A stretch of DNA of 27,176 nucleotides from Hypsibius dujardini (GCA_001579985.1 LRSR01006829.1:1-27176), one strand, 5' to 3'. Numbered from the stretch's first letter, positions 1 to 9,012 are shown. Translations and numbers: made by a program. Notes: generated from the letters alone by a model not told the origin.

Positions 1-149
1 ATTATTACAAGTACGTCTTGGTGATATCTGATCATGTCTAGATAAACAGACAGAGACAGGTAGACAGCTATGCAGGCAAATTGAAGGATTGATGGACAAC
101 AAGATTTAGAGAAGCATTTTTCAGGCTCCGCCGTCATGCGAATACGTTT
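1..149. other. Non-coding flank with a short CAGA-like simple repeat
   Basis: I see no gene here. Around 44-75 there is a degenerate purine-rich run of CAGA/GACAG units, similar in style to the simple repeat near 26695-26815. It directly precedes the hAT remnant. Confidence 0.4.
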
Positions 150-792
150 TTGGTGACAACTTCTGCGGCTCTACGTGCTCTAGTGGATCACGCGAAGAAA
201 GTCGTTCCTGCGAAACTGGTAGTAGACGACATTTATAAGGTGGCAATTTTCCTGTATCCGGCCTCAAAGCATTTGCCTGTTTTCGAAGACCACGAAAAGC
301 CTGCCATTCGGGGTACGATTAGTTGTAGCATATTTTTTAAACCTTTATTTTATATAACATTAGCGATCTAATGTCTGACTAATATGATTTCTTCTTTGAA
401 CAGCTATGGTCGGAGCCAGACTTGCCAAACTGCTAAAGAAGCTGGACGTCCCGGTCAGCGATGCTGTGCGCGTAGAGAAACTTTCTTCTTTCAACGCAGA
501 CGAACTGCTCGTATATGGGAAAGACACTGCAGAGACCGAGTTTGATGACGTACCTGAAACTTCCTCCCCCGTCGTCCGCCAAAAGTCTGTTGCAGACCTG
601 GGAGGATTATGAGGATGTCGTGCCTCGGCTTAAACTACTGGCCGACCGAATCCTATGTATTCCAGCTTCCAGTACCAGCTCCGAGCGCTTGTTTAGTGAT
701 GCCGAAAAATCTTTACGGATCGCCGTACAAGTTTGGGTGCGGATAAGCTTGATGACCTCTTTCTTAAGTGGAATCTCACATTTCAAGAGTAG
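150..792 (+). pseudogene. hAT-family transposase, C-terminal part, decayed
   Basis: This is the tail of a cut-and-paste DNA transposase. The best evidence is the hAT C-terminal dimerisation signature at about 600-720: a W..YE..VPRLKLLADRIL stretch followed by IPASSTSSERLFS, the family's hallmark. The end of the domain (KLDDLFLKWNL) continues in a different frame from about 720 and stops at 790-792, so there is at least one frameshift. The upstream part is open in one frame from 150 to about 312. It may then be spliced: donor-like GTACGA at about 313, acceptor TTTGAACAG just before 404. It continues from 406 in a frame that does not match the dimerisation domain. The N-terminal zinc finger and most of the RNase H-like catalytic core are absent. 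It is a fragment and is not expected to be active. Confidence 0.8.
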
Positions 793-1095
793 TTTTAGAT
801 TCATTCCGTTGCAATCTGGCCCTCATTTCTGTTCAAGTGGACTCCTTTCGTTTGTTGTTGTTTAATCAGAATTCTTTGTTACTCACCGCTGTTACAGATC
901 TATATTTTTGTGTTTTTTTACAGTAATTAGAAAAAAATTATTTTGCCGCCTCGTGCCGCGCTGCTCCGAAATTTCGGGCGGTGCTGCCGTTTGCCGCGTG
1001 AAATTTAGCTTTTTGAATGCCACCTGATGCCGCGCCGCGTAACATATGAGACTATTTTCCGCTGCCGCGTCTTAAAAGTCACGCGGTGTCATGCT
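793..1095. other. GCCGC-rich tract, possibly hAT subterminal sequence
   Basis: No gene is seen. Between about 940 and 1085 the motif TGCCGC and its relatives recur in both orientations within AT-rich sequence. hAT elements often have clustered short subterminal repeats, and the position just after the transposase end would suit that. I could not identify a terminal inverted repeat, so the assignment is tentative. Confidence 0.3.
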
Positions 1096-1290
1096 TTATT
1101 CCCTTGTACTGTGAGCATACGTACATCGCAATGGTGACTTGCCCCCCGCCTTGAGGTTCTTCGACGGATACAGACTACAAAAATCATCCTGTCGAATTCC
1201 ATCGCCTCGAGCAATTTTGTCAGGTCGAGGGATACGCAGAAAACTTCAACTCTGCCACCAATGAGAGCGCTCTGAGGATCCGCACGAGGC
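1096..1290 (-). pseudogene. Polinton DNA polymerase B palm fragment (second copy)
   Basis: On the minus strand this stretch encodes a degraded version of the peptide encoded at 13490-13722, sharing the block ALIGGRVEVFC.SLDLT. At the DNA level the two can be followed almost continuously, with several small indels. The block is the GGR-containing start of the palm domain of protein-primed family B polymerases, just before motif A. The motif A region is frame-damaged here. It lies outside the complete element, so it is a remnant of another copy of the same Polinton family. Confidence 0.7.
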
Positions 1291-2390
1291 TCAAGTTCGA
1301 CATTTTTCGACATCTGCATAATCAGAGATCCCCTTTCTTCATTGATTCACATACACATTCGTTCATCACAACCAAAATGTGGAATGAGAATTAGAACGGA
1401 TTCTTTGCTGATTCTACATGGGTCGTTACATGATTGTAAAAAAATATTGCTTGTAAATGTATTCTCTGTCGGCAAGATTTGCAATTCCTTTTGGTGGGTC
1501 TATCCGCATTGGAAATTTGTGCTCCACCCAATTAACCCGTTAACTTCCATTGCATTACAAATGTTGACAGAGAAACCTCTCATTTTTTATTCCAAGACTG
1601 TTCGAACGATTTTTAAAAACTCAATTGATTTTGAAACTTCAGATGATATTTGAAAATTTAAAATAATTTTTTCAGGTTTGGTGGGTTTGTTTGACTACTG
1701 TCTGAGAAAAATTGTCAAAGTAGGCAGGTTTTAGTCGTCTTTGGGTCGCCGAGATCTCCGACAGCCATCGAATGACTCAATTCATTGAAAATATGAGTCT
1801 TGTTGCATCGATTAGATGGGCCTATTCAAGCTGCCCACAAAAATTTTTATTTTGATTAGATCAGCGCATAGCAGTGATCAACAAAGGTACCCAAAATTTT
1901 GCTAAACAATTACTGAAACGGGTTGCTATGAAAACGTTTTGACTGATTTATTAACTTGATAAGTAAATATTATGCTTCTTAGTTCCCTCCCAGCAAAAAT
2001 TGGGTCATTAGACCCACAGTGGACAAGTAAAAAAACAGGAAATTTTTCAAAGTCATCTAAACAAATTTAAAATTAGATTTTTCGTAATTGGATAAAGCTA
2101 AACCAGGGAAAAATAAATTGGGACCGGAAACCAAGTCGAATCTGGTAGTGGACGTTAATGGGTTTAATGATTTATGACCTGAACGACTGATTCGCATGTC
2201 AGAATGTAGTAATTGACGTGCTCCGGATCAAACGTTGCAAATCCCTGATGAAAAAAATAATTTGTGAATCGTAATTTAGCGCATTTTTTTTATCTCCATT
2301 GTGTAATCCCCTTTTAATCAGAGCATGACGTAAACAAAGAAAACTGAGAGATAATTTATTCCGCTAAATAAGCCACATTCCTTCAGTAAA
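1291..2390. other. Gene-free stretch between two Polinton fragments
   Basis: I recognise no gene here. The sequence is AT-rich, with one short open frame (1342-1653) that resembles nothing I know. In the complete element the equivalent interval (13723-14370) holds a polymerase exonuclease fragment. I do not see that fragment here, so the two copies differ between the shared flanks. Confidence 0.5.
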
Positions 2391-2990
2391 TCTATGAAGT
2401 GTTCCTATATGCCGCTTCCCCCCCTCCCCCCGCGGTGATGGTTCTCATTGTGAATAGGGTAGCTGCAGACCCCTTAGTCAGTAGTCTCAGACTGGGTGGT
2501 GCGCTGGACCTTCTTTGGAGTACGAATCGGGAATTTGCGCTTGGGCCCCAGAGCAGCCAATTGAACGCGGTTATTCTCAATCAAAGCTTCCCCCTTTATC
2601 CGAGCTACTGTCCTCCTCAATCATGATGGGACTTTTCTTCTTATTCATCGGTCGCTCCCGTCCACTTGATTCATGATGTCGCTCATGTACTTGTCTACTT
2701 CAGCCGTGTTCATCTGAAAAAGAGATTTGTGTGGGGCTTTCAGAAGCGTGATTGGCTCTTGTTTTATTTGGCCTGATTTGGGGATCTCCACATTGAACTG
2801 GATGCTCTCGTCGGACTGGAATTTGGCAAATGCCCGCTGAGTCTCGGCCAGTTGAGCCGAAGTAGACGGCTGGCTGTGAGCCAATGCTTGAACCGTCGGC
2901 CGTAATACGGCTGCTGCTGCAACTGTGAGAGCTGGTAGATGGGTTCATCGCCTGAACTGCTGTGTAAGGCACCACACTGCTGTGGTATTA
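2391..2990 (-). pseudogene. Second-copy fragment of the element's Gln-rich gene 3' end
   Basis: The minus strand encodes a close relative of the C-terminal part of the protein at 14421-15153. It shares HSQPSTSAQLAET, SGQIKQEPIT and LFQMNTAE.DKYMSDIMNQ, and the DNA match extends into the region downstream of the stop. Relative to the 14.4-15.0 kb copy it has small indels, including loss of a segment corresponding to about 14860-14920, and the match fades near 2990. Frameshifts show that it is no longer coding. Because it also keeps the order relative to the polymerase fragment at 1096-1290, both pieces probably derive from one older Polinton copy. Confidence 0.75.
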
Positions 2991-3702
2991 TATAAATTGT
3001 ATGCCTGAAAAAAATTCCGGGCTGGCTTAGTTCTCGGCAAAATAAGTCTTATAAGTTTTTTCCCAGTTGGGGTTAATTCTGGAAGTCGCATTAAATTTGT
3101 CTTACTTCCCAGAATCCTTAAAATTTCGGAATTTTAACGAGTATATTTTTTGGCAAAAATTTTGCCAGATTTTTTGTGGAAAATTAGACCGAAAGATATC
3201 TTTATGTATGTGTAATGGGAACTTGGGAAAGCGTTTTCTGTGCATATCCGTAGGAATATTACTAGTACAACCAGGTAGCTCGAGTTTTTTATGTTTGAAT
3301 GACACGTGAAAAATAAGATTTTTCAGAAAAACCATAAAATTTTTGCGTCGTCATCAGTAAAATAAATAGATAAAATTAATAGTCATAAAGATAAGGCAAT
3401 GAATTTTCTTTCTTATCTGACGCTTTGGCGATAAACTGCTCATTATCCATTCGTATTGGTATGTAAACAATCTTTCATCTTATTTCGCTTTGCGATCTTC
3501 CGATTCTTTCGAAATTTTTATTCAACTTAAAATCAAACCGCAACACAATCATATATAAACGTAAACGAGCTAATTTCTCACAAATTGACTAAATCCGGCC
3601 GAATGATTGACTCGTGAAACTTGTCCCAAATTGTCATAAAGCGTCCTCAACAAAACGTTCTCAACAAAAACGATGGTGCAAAAATTTTGCATAAATCTCC
3701 AT
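2991..3702. other. AT-rich intergenic stretch
   Basis: I see no gene, RNA or clear repeat here. Short open frames on both strands between 3067 and 3335 are antisense to each other, and neither resembles a known protein. Confidence 0.4.
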
Positions 3703-3951
3703 TTATGAAAGGAATGAAACTTGTCCTGGCTGATTAGACATGTTGAGGGTCGTCTTTTGTTTGAGCCAGCAGTTGGCCTCTCCGCTGTTGTCCGGACCGT
3801 GTTGGGCGAGGTTACACCTATATACAGTGTATTGATGACGTGCGAAAAAGAGGCAGCACCCTTTCACTAACCTGGGTACAAGTCGACACAGCGACTTGCA
3901 AGTTTCGGAATGACCCACCGACCGAATGTGCCAGTTCATCCCCTTGCCCAC
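3703..3951 (-). pseudogene. Trefoil/PAN gene 1, 3' part, severed by the Polinton
   Basis: This is the C-terminal end of a PAN/Apple domain, a disulphide-stabilised extracellular adhesion or binding module. The first exon (3951-3872) reads GKGMNWHIRSVGHSETCKSLC. A 54-bp intron follows (donor AG|GTTAGT at 3871, acceptor TATATAG before 3817). The last exon carries GEANCWLKQKTTLNM and stops at 3703. The blocks align with paralogues downstream (LHIRRVGHPEICRHLC..NNNCWLKKLSSTF at 21.2 kb; LHVEHVGHP..NNNCWLKSL at 23.5 kb). The rest of the same gene lies 13.9 kb away at 17851-18895 on the same strand, so this piece has no start of its own and is presumably not expressed as part of the original protein. 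Confidence 0.85.
3948..3951. repeat. Target-site duplication CCAC, left copy
   Basis: CCAC lies immediately outside the left inverted repeat, and the same four bases follow the right inverted repeat at 17847-17850. Removing the element and one copy joins the two host gene halves in frame (codons for L-R-V-G-K on the minus strand), as expected for a 4-bp duplication. Known Polintons usually duplicate 6 bp. Confidence 0.75.
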
Positions 3952-4295
3952 AGCAGTGAGGACGTGAGCCTGGGACACAATGGCTCAAGGGGGCTTGAAG
4001 GGGGTCTGAAGTGGACCCCCTGCCGAAATCGTATGCCCCCCCCCCGCTGAAAATCGTCTGACCCCCCGCTGGGGGCAGCTCGGTTTGAGTTGCAACTCTA
4101 TCAAATAAATTAATAAAAAAATTTAAAAAACACACAACAAAAAACAACAAAGAAACAACAACAACAAAAAGAAAAAAAATTTAGGGGTGGAACAGGTGCA
4201 ACTCTATAAAATAAAAAATAAATTTAAAATCGGAGGGGGCAGGGAGGGGCAAAAAAAAAGGGCAGCCAGGGGTAACTCCGCCCTCGTGCATGGCA
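3952..4295 (+). repeat. Left terminal inverted repeat of the Polinton
   Basis: This sequence is the inverted counterpart of 17518-17846. Both start AGCAGTGAGGACGTGAGCC and end at GCATGGCA. The differences are mainly in the C tract near 4036-4045 and the A-rich tract near 4120-4180. The repeat holds one copy of the element's palindrome with a degraded right arm (4083-4102), G/C-rich blocks with the motif AATCGT.TG followed by a C run, and a second half-site GTGCAACTCTAT near 4195. Confidence 0.92.
4083..4102. repeat. Element palindrome, copy in left inverted repeat
   Basis: Reads GTTTGAGTTGCAACTCTATC: an intact left arm and core with a degraded outer right arm. It is the mirror image of the copy at 17699-17718. 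Confidence 0.8.
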
Positions 4296-4508
4296 ATGCT
4301 GCCGCATGCGTGTGAAAGACCCAAGCCAGACCAACTGCATTTTACATGCAGTGTGCTTGATTTTTCTCTTTTCCATCTCTCCGACGAAATTTACCCCCTC
4401 CCACTCCCGTGTCCCACAACCTCTCTCTCCACCATCATTTTTTTAGCCGCTGTTGCTGTTGCTGCTTGGCTGCTGTCTTGTAGTTGTTTTTGCTGCTGCT
4501 GCTCCAAC

Positions 4509-5160
4509 ATGTCGGATCAGGCCTCCACGTCTTCGCGCTCGCCGACTGCCATCCAGAAGCTGCTGGACAAGGAAAGGAGCAGAGTGGCAGCCAAAGCGAA
4601 GAAGGAGGAGAAAAAAAAGGAGGCTGACGCCAAGGACTTGGCGGCGTCGCAGAAAGCGTTCGACGACGCTCAGAAGAAGCGTTTTCCGATAGGTTTGTCC
4701 TAATTGTTTACATTTGCTTGATTGCTATTGCTAAACATTTGCTTGATTGATTAAACAGCGGTGCCGACAATTGAATAACCGGTTGATTGAATGATTGTTG
4801 AATCTGTTTAAGTTGCAACTCAAACGGCACCAGTGGTACTAGTTTTCGCTGCACAATAGTGTTTGAGTTGCAACTCAAACACTTTTTTTTTTAGATTTCA
4901 TTTATATTCAACGGCGTCATCTGGAATATAATTTCCTTGACCATCCGGTCAAGTCTTTCAAGAAGCTCGAGACCATCGAGAACAAGGAGCTGGGATCAGT
5001 CCGCTTCGTCATTGAGAGCACAGATTTCCAGTACGACTTTGCCACCGAGACTATCAACATCACCAGCTGGGGCGGTTTTAACAACGACGACATGAAGTAC
5101 GACGAAGAGCTGTCGGAGGAGGAAGAGGTGGAAGACAATGTCGACGACAATATGGACTGA
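4509..5160 (+). CDS. Spliced gene A: charged protein with acidic tail, unknown function
   Basis: I do not recognise this gene. Two exons join in frame: 4509-4692 and 4895-5160, separated by a 202-bp intron (donor ATAG|GTTTGT; acceptor preceded by an uninterrupted T run and TTAG). They give a 149-residue product. The start was chosen at the ATG of MSDQAS because it opens a continuous frame through the splice. The N-terminal third is a highly charged Lys/Ala/Glu segment (about residues 18-58) that is probably helical. The middle contains GSVRFVIESTDF, and the C-terminus is acidic (EELSEEEEVEDN) and ends at TGA. The gene is undamaged, unlike most viral genes of the element, and sits next to the left inverted repeat. 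The intron holds two copies of the 20-bp palindrome just upstream of the acceptor. A nuclear or chaperone-like role is only a guess from composition. Confidence 0.7.
4806..4825. repeat. Element palindrome in gene A intron, first copy
   Basis: GTTTAAGTTGCAACTCAAAC matches the 20-bp palindrome at 19 of 20 positions. It lies in the 3' half of the gene A intron. Confidence 0.85.
4861..4880. repeat. Element palindrome in gene A intron, perfect copy
   Basis: GTTTGAGTTGCAACTCAAAC is a perfect 20-bp inverted repeat with no spacer. It lies 14 bp upstream of the gene A intron acceptor, directly before the polypyrimidine tract. Confidence 0.92.
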
Positions 5161-5244
5161 GTTTTCTTTGCTTTATTTGCCATCTCCAAAATCTCGTTTT
5201 AACACCAAAAAAAACATTGTATTTTTCTAAAACTTTATTTTCGG

Positions 5245-5252
5245 TATATAAA
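5245..5252 (+). promoter_or_regulatory. Candidate TATA box for the plus-strand gene block
   Basis: TATATAAA lies 85 bp after the gene A stop, in the right orientation to drive the plus-strand genes that follow. No clear initiator or first exon could be assigned, so this rests on the motif and its position only. Confidence 0.35.
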
Positions 5253-5395
5253 GTAGAGGTGACCCGTCGCGAGTTGTCGTTACGAGTCCGATCTAGCGTC
5301 CTTCCGTAGCCCTTGAAGTTGCATAGAGTTGTTGTGGCTGTCCAAAGCCGCTCATGTAAATTCTTTTCAGTGCAGTCGAGGTTCCATACATCCAG

Positions 5396-5644
5396 TCAAA
5401 CCGCTTTTAACTCAGACGGGTCAAAATCTTCAGGGTCAATAACAAAACGGACCGAGATGTGTCCAGAATCCGAATTTCGGGCACAAGCTTCCTTCGCGCA
5501 TTTGACGCAATTACCAAATCCTGTGTAAGGACGGCCTACAAATGTGCAGCGTGCACCAATCAGAGCGCCAAAAGTAAACGTTGCAAATTGTACGCCGCAT
5601 TTCTCCAGCCGCTCCAGAGCGGATAATTTTATTTCATCTATTTT
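5396..5644 (-). CDS. Possible terminal exon of an unrecognised minus-strand gene
   Basis: On the minus strand, a consensus-like acceptor (a run of T followed by TAG, at 5645-5646) opens an 82-codon frame that runs to TGA at 5396-5398. The peptide has a plausible composition and a CVKCAKEAC cysteine cluster near its middle, and ends PEDFDPSELKAV. The segment ISVRFVIDPEDF loosely resembles SVRFVIESTDF in gene A. No upstream exon with a start codon was identified, and the opposite strand is also partly open, so this is a tentative call. Confidence 0.35.
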   Translation of the reverse strand, partial: KIDEIKLSALERLEKCGVQFATFTFGALIGARCTFVGRPYTGFGNCVKCAKEACARNSDSGHISVRFVIDPEDFDPSELKAV

Positions 5645-5695
5645 CTAAAAAAACACTGTTCAAGATCTCTTCGTACAATACGGGATTTAAAATTC

Positions 5696-6262
5696 GTGGG
5701 ATATCTGGATAGCAACGATTTTAATGATGTCTACCGTGTATTCGCCGAGCTCGATATGCGAGTTACCAGTTTCTTGTCCACGCATAAAGGGGACGGCGCA
5801 TCATTGACGTTGACACTCACTAAAAACCGACAAAATTTTCTGGGAGCTTTCGACGGTTGTGCCACCTTGAGTTACACAAACGTACAATCGGATTCGGAAA
5901 AACATGTACTTATGCGTGATTGCGGAGCTAGCAGCCATCCAATGAGTGAAGAGCGCAAACACATATGGATGCGAGATATGCAGCGCTTGGTGTACCACGA
6001 TGTTGAACAATGTTTCAAAAACATGCCAAATTCCAACTGGATTGTCAACGGATACATCACTTACGAGCAACCGGACAAGAGTGGAGTTAGAATTTGGTTT
6101 AGTTTTAACGGAGCATCTTCCACAATCGTCAACTGCTCAATGCACCATTCACCTTCTACGCTTCAGATTTTAGTATTGCAGCGTCCCGTTGAAACCAACA
6201 AGCTCAATTATTCGGACCCTTGGATCGGAAATTCCGATTCGGACGGTGGAATTGACGTTTAG
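5696..6262 (+). CDS. Unrecognised Polinton ORF, about 190 residues
   Basis: I do not recognise this protein. The frame is intact and, at 188 residues from a GTG near 5696, is long for chance in this region. The same frame stays open back to about 5648, so the real N-terminus may come from an upstream exon (a possible acceptor CAAG lies near 5664). The composition is that of a soluble globular protein. Short blocks with aromatic residues stand out (WIVNGYITYEQ, VRIWFSF), and the C-terminus is Asp/Ser-rich. It is the first gene of the plus-strand block before the Cys-containing ORF and integrase, so it is probably an element gene. A structure prediction would be more informative than composition. 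Confidence 0.5.
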   Translation: MGYLDSNDFNDVYRVFAELDMRVTSFLSTHKGDGASLTLTLTKNRQNFLGAFDGCATLSYTNVQSDSEKHVLMRDCGASSHPMSEERKHIWMRDMQRLVYHDVEQCFKNMPNSNWIVNGYITYEQPDKSGVRIWFSFNGASSTIVNCSMHHSPSTLQILVLQRPVETNKLNYSDPWIGNSDSDGGIDV

Positions 6263-6339
6263 ACGAGATGACCGATCTTCTGGAAGAAACCAATCACGGA
6301 AAATTCTAATCTGAATTAATACTCAGTCTCTGCTCTAAT

Positions 6340-6816
6340 TTGTCTGTACGTATACCGCATGGCTCCGTTAAAACTCCTCAAACCAAACGCGCGGTTTCCT
6401 TATTTAAGTTTATTTTCGGATATTTGTTAGAGTATGAGTTTCAAAAGCAGTTGAAAAACTCATGCCAAGCTTGTTGTACAAGTATTGGTGTTCATTCTTG
6501 CGTTGTTAAAGCTGTGTGTTCCAATATACGTAATTTTCAGTTTTATTTTTTGTTAAACACCGTGAATAAGCCCAGTCTCTGCCATATTTTCGCCGAAACA
6601 ATCCTGGAGGCGGGAATCGAAACAACTCCACTCTGTTTCTGCATACTCTACTACAAGTGTCTTACAATCTGGAGACCTTTGATGAGGCGGCAATTTATCA
6701 AGAACAAACGCCCCAGCGGAATTGGAAAAGATATTGTCGAGTCTTGTTATCGCGTTATTGAAAAATGGGCAAGCAAGCCGGGAAATGTAAAACGGAAACC
6801 CTGCATAAATTGTTAG
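6340..6816 (+). CDS. Polinton ORF with Cys-rich motif upstream of integrase
   Basis: The frame is open for 158 codons and ends at TAG, overlapping the proposed integrase start at 6765. It carries EYEFQKQLKNSCQACC followed by HSC. From memory, this resembles an uncharacterised Polinton-associated protein with a C..C...H..C-like motif encoded next to integrase in other animal Mavericks; that family memory is moderate. The second half (LMRRQFIKNKRPSGIGKDIV) is basic. There is no clear ATG near the beginning: the first codon of the frame is TTG, and in-frame ATGs are late. The true start is therefore uncertain or the 5' end has been lost. Its function is unknown; the Cys/His spacing suggests metal binding. 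Confidence 0.5.
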   Translation: MSVRIPHGSVKTPQTKRAVSLFKFIFGYLLEYEFQKQLKNSCQACCTSIGVHSCVVKAVCSNIRNFQFYFLLNTVNKPSLCHIFAETILEAGIETTPLCFCILYYKCLTIWRPLMRRQFIKNKRPSGIGKDIVESCYRVIEKWASKPGNVKRKPCINC

Positions 6817-7923
6817 ACAATATCTATCACGATATTAGTTCCGTCGGATCTTTCTCTGGTGTGCAAATATTGTGGCAAGAAGTCAAACGTAGAAGCGGTT
6901 GCAAACGGCTAAAAAGATCCGTTGTGGCAAAATGCTAGGGTGCAACATGGTTTACACGGTTCAAAAGCCCGTTAGAAGAAATTTTCCTCGAATGCCAATT
7001 GTGGTCGACGGCCCTGACATCCAGTGGCAGATTGATCTTTGCGACGTTCATTAAAGATTTGAATTTGCATTAAAGATTTCAATGATCAAAACGCATTTAT
7101 CCTTACGGCAATTGACGTTTTCTCCAGAAAAGCCGAACCCGTGAAAAGTAAATCAGCAAAGGATGTTTTGAAAGGTTCCAAGAAAATTTACAAGCGCGCA
7201 AGACGCAGAATTCGTCGCATTCAAGGGGATCAAGGTCGGGAATTTTATAACATTCACTTTCGAAATTATCAAAAAAGAAAAAAAATTAAATTGTTTTCGA
7301 CTCTCGGATCGGAAGTCAAAGCGTCAATCGTGGAGCGTTGGCATCAAACTTTCCAAAACCGTCTACACCGTTATTTTACTCACACGAATACATATTCCTA
7401 TATGCCGGTTCTTCAGAAACTGGTCGATTCATACAACAGGACACCGCATAAATCGCTGGACTACATCGCACCAATTAATGTCACGGCAAAAAATTGAGCC
7501 GAGATTTGGGAAAAGTTATACAAAAATCGGAAGCTGACAGAAGCATTTCGCAGACTAGCAAAGCAACAGTTTAAACTAGGCGACTATGTGCGAGTTTCGT
7601 TACTGAAAAAGGTGTTCGAAAAAGGTTTCAAACAGAACTGGTCTTCAGAGGTTTACATAGTGTCAAAAGTTCACAATCCCGAGATTGCAAATAATTTGGA
7701 GCTCTACACTGTCAAAGATTTGAAAGGAGAACTCATCAAGGGGCGATTTTATCAGTGGCAACTTCAAAAAGTTGATTATCGGCTGGACGAGCTGGTCCAT
7801 TTTGAAATATTAGAACATTAAAGTGGAAAATATCTGGTACACTACAAAAACTGGAACTCCAAATTTGATACGTGGCTAACTTCTAAGCATTTGAAAAAAT
7901 TTACCAAGACGAATTTACTGTAA
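6765..7923 (+). pseudogene. Polinton integrase (rve family) with C-terminal chromodomain, broken
   Basis: This enzyme would insert the element's DNA into host chromosomes using a D,D-35-E RNase H fold. In order, the N-terminal region contains SFSGVQILWQEVK (from the ATG at 6765), then the linker KPVRRNFPRMP. The first catalytic Asp lies in WQIDLCDV, with AIDVFSR following. The second Asp is in GDQGREF, the catalytic Glu in KASIVERWHQ, and YNRTPHKSL follows. A C-terminal region leads into a chromodomain (YLVHYKNWNSKFDTWL, 7830-7885). The frame is interrupted by a stop near 6937, a 19-bp direct duplication at 7049-7086, a stop at 7495-7497 and an in-frame TAA at 7819-7821 within the chromodomain. 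All catalytic residues can be seen, but no single frame joins them, so it is inactive. Confidence 0.9.
7049..7079. repeat. Tandem duplication inside integrase
   Basis: CATTAAAGATTT occurs at 7049-7060 and again at 7068-7079, 19 bp apart with GAATTTG between them. A 19-bp duplication shifts the frame just after the first catalytic Asp motif. Confidence 0.75.
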
Positions 7924-7949
7924 CCCTTGTGAGCAACTGTCACGTAGGA

Positions 7950-8582
7950 TGAGACGCTAACTCGTGCTCGGAATTTACTACTCATCTTGCGGAGCGGCTC
8001 GACTTGTCTTGCAGTAACTGGGAAGTTGCGATCGTCGCCCTACAGTGCCCAGAAAGAGTAATGGTACCAATGCATAAAATTACGGTAAACAAATCAAACG
8101 GAACAAAATTGACAAAGGATATCCAGAAAGGTTTTTATCCTTAAATTGAGAAATACATCGACCACGTTAATGTTGTTCTTCTCGGAATTGCAACTTGTAC
8201 ACTTAATGCCACGTCAGGCATAGCGACGCTCTGTATCACCGCCAAAGACGTGAAATCTCTTGATCTCTGCTCATCCCTTCAAAATATACTGGGACTTGCG
8301 GGAGGTAAAGAAGCTTCCTTGTCATCGGAAAATTTGTTGGCGTTTATCTACTGTAATTTAATCAAAAGTCAATTCGTCGGAAATTCTAAAACACTTTTAT
8401 TACAAGTTGCTCCAGTCAAGAAAATTACTAACGGAGAGATGCTATTTTTCCCCCAACCAACATATATTCCTGTCTCGCAACAAGAATTTGACAAGATTAC
8501 AATCGAAATTTCCGACTCGTCGTCACGGAAAATTCTTCGGGCACAACTGCACGTCTGCATTTTAAACGTAAATAATTGTTAG
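7950..8582 (+). pseudogene. Penton-like minor capsid protein of Polinton, one internal stop
   Basis: Polinton minor capsid proteins are single jelly-roll proteins that occupy the vertices of the predicted capsid. The frame begins with FTTHLAERLDLSCSNWEVAIV, which matches the family's N-terminal pattern of a LAERLDL...WEVAL strand. Later it shows IKSQFVGNSKTLLLQVAPV and FPQPTYIPVSQQEFDKITIEISD, which correspond to its conserved C-terminal blocks. One TAA (8142-8144) interrupts an otherwise continuous frame of about 210 codons. No convincing ATG is present at the 5' end, where the frame opens just after a TGA near 7949. It lies between integrase and the basic core-like protein, and its stop codon TAG is part of a palindrome copy. 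Confidence 0.82.
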
Positions 8583-8597
8583 CGTTGCAACTCAAAC
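8578..8597. repeat. Element palindrome between minor capsid and core-like genes
   Basis: GTTAGCGTTGCAACTCAAAC matches the palindrome at 18 of 20 positions. It contains the stop codon TAG of the minor capsid gene and lies just upstream of the ATG at 8602. Confidence 0.8.
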
Positions 8598-8601
8598 CGT
8601 C

Positions 8602-9012
8602 ATGGCAGCTGAGCATCAGCATCCCCCAATTCCCGCACACGTTTATGTACATTTCCTGTTACCATCTCAAGTACTCCATGGAGGAGGTTCATTACCAAAG
8701 TATGTGGGCATCGGGCCTCAACACGGTCATGGAATATTTGGAAACCTATTCGGCGCCCTATCAAGGACGGCAAGAACAATTTTATTTCCTGGCCTTGTAC
8801 GTCTGGGCAAAAGTGTTGTTGGCGATGTAATCAATGGGGAAAGTATCGAATCCAGCGCTACTAGACGCGTGCGCCAGCAGTTTGGGAGAGGGAAGAAGGG
8901 AAAGCGAGGCTCCAAACAAAAGGCTACTGGAATAAAGAAAAAAAAGTCAAGCAAAAAGAAGTCAACTTCTAGAAAAAAAAATCAGTTGAGAAAAAAAAAA
9001 TCGGAAACGTAA
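8602..9012 (+). CDS. Basic virion/core-like Polinton protein
   Basis: The frame is intact from ATG 8602 to TAA, 136 residues. The middle has HGHGIFGNLFGALSRTART, then LVRLGKSVVGDVINGESI. This resembles a small Polinton protein with a Gly/Phe amphipathic segment (GxGxGNxF) followed by helices, encoded between the two capsid genes and often compared with adenovirus pVI/pX-type minor proteins. The C-terminal 45 residues are almost all Lys, Arg, Ser and Gly, as in DNA-condensing core proteins. The first 30 residues include HGGGSLPKYVGIG. It starts 20 bp after the minor capsid stop. Its presumed role is DNA condensation or membrane interaction within the virion; assignment is by position and composition. 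Confidence 0.7.
   Translation: MAAEHQHPPIPAHVYVHFLLPSQVLHGGGSLPKYVGIGPQHGHGIFGNLFGALSRTARTILFPGLVRLGKSVVGDVINGESIESSATRRVRQQFGRGKKGKRGSKQKATGIKKKKSSKKKSTSRKKNQLRKKKSET

Noticed and set aside
5801-6070. Minus-strand open frame opposite the 5696-6262 gene
   Set aside because: It is shorter, has no recognisable features and no splice support, and is antisense to the better frame.
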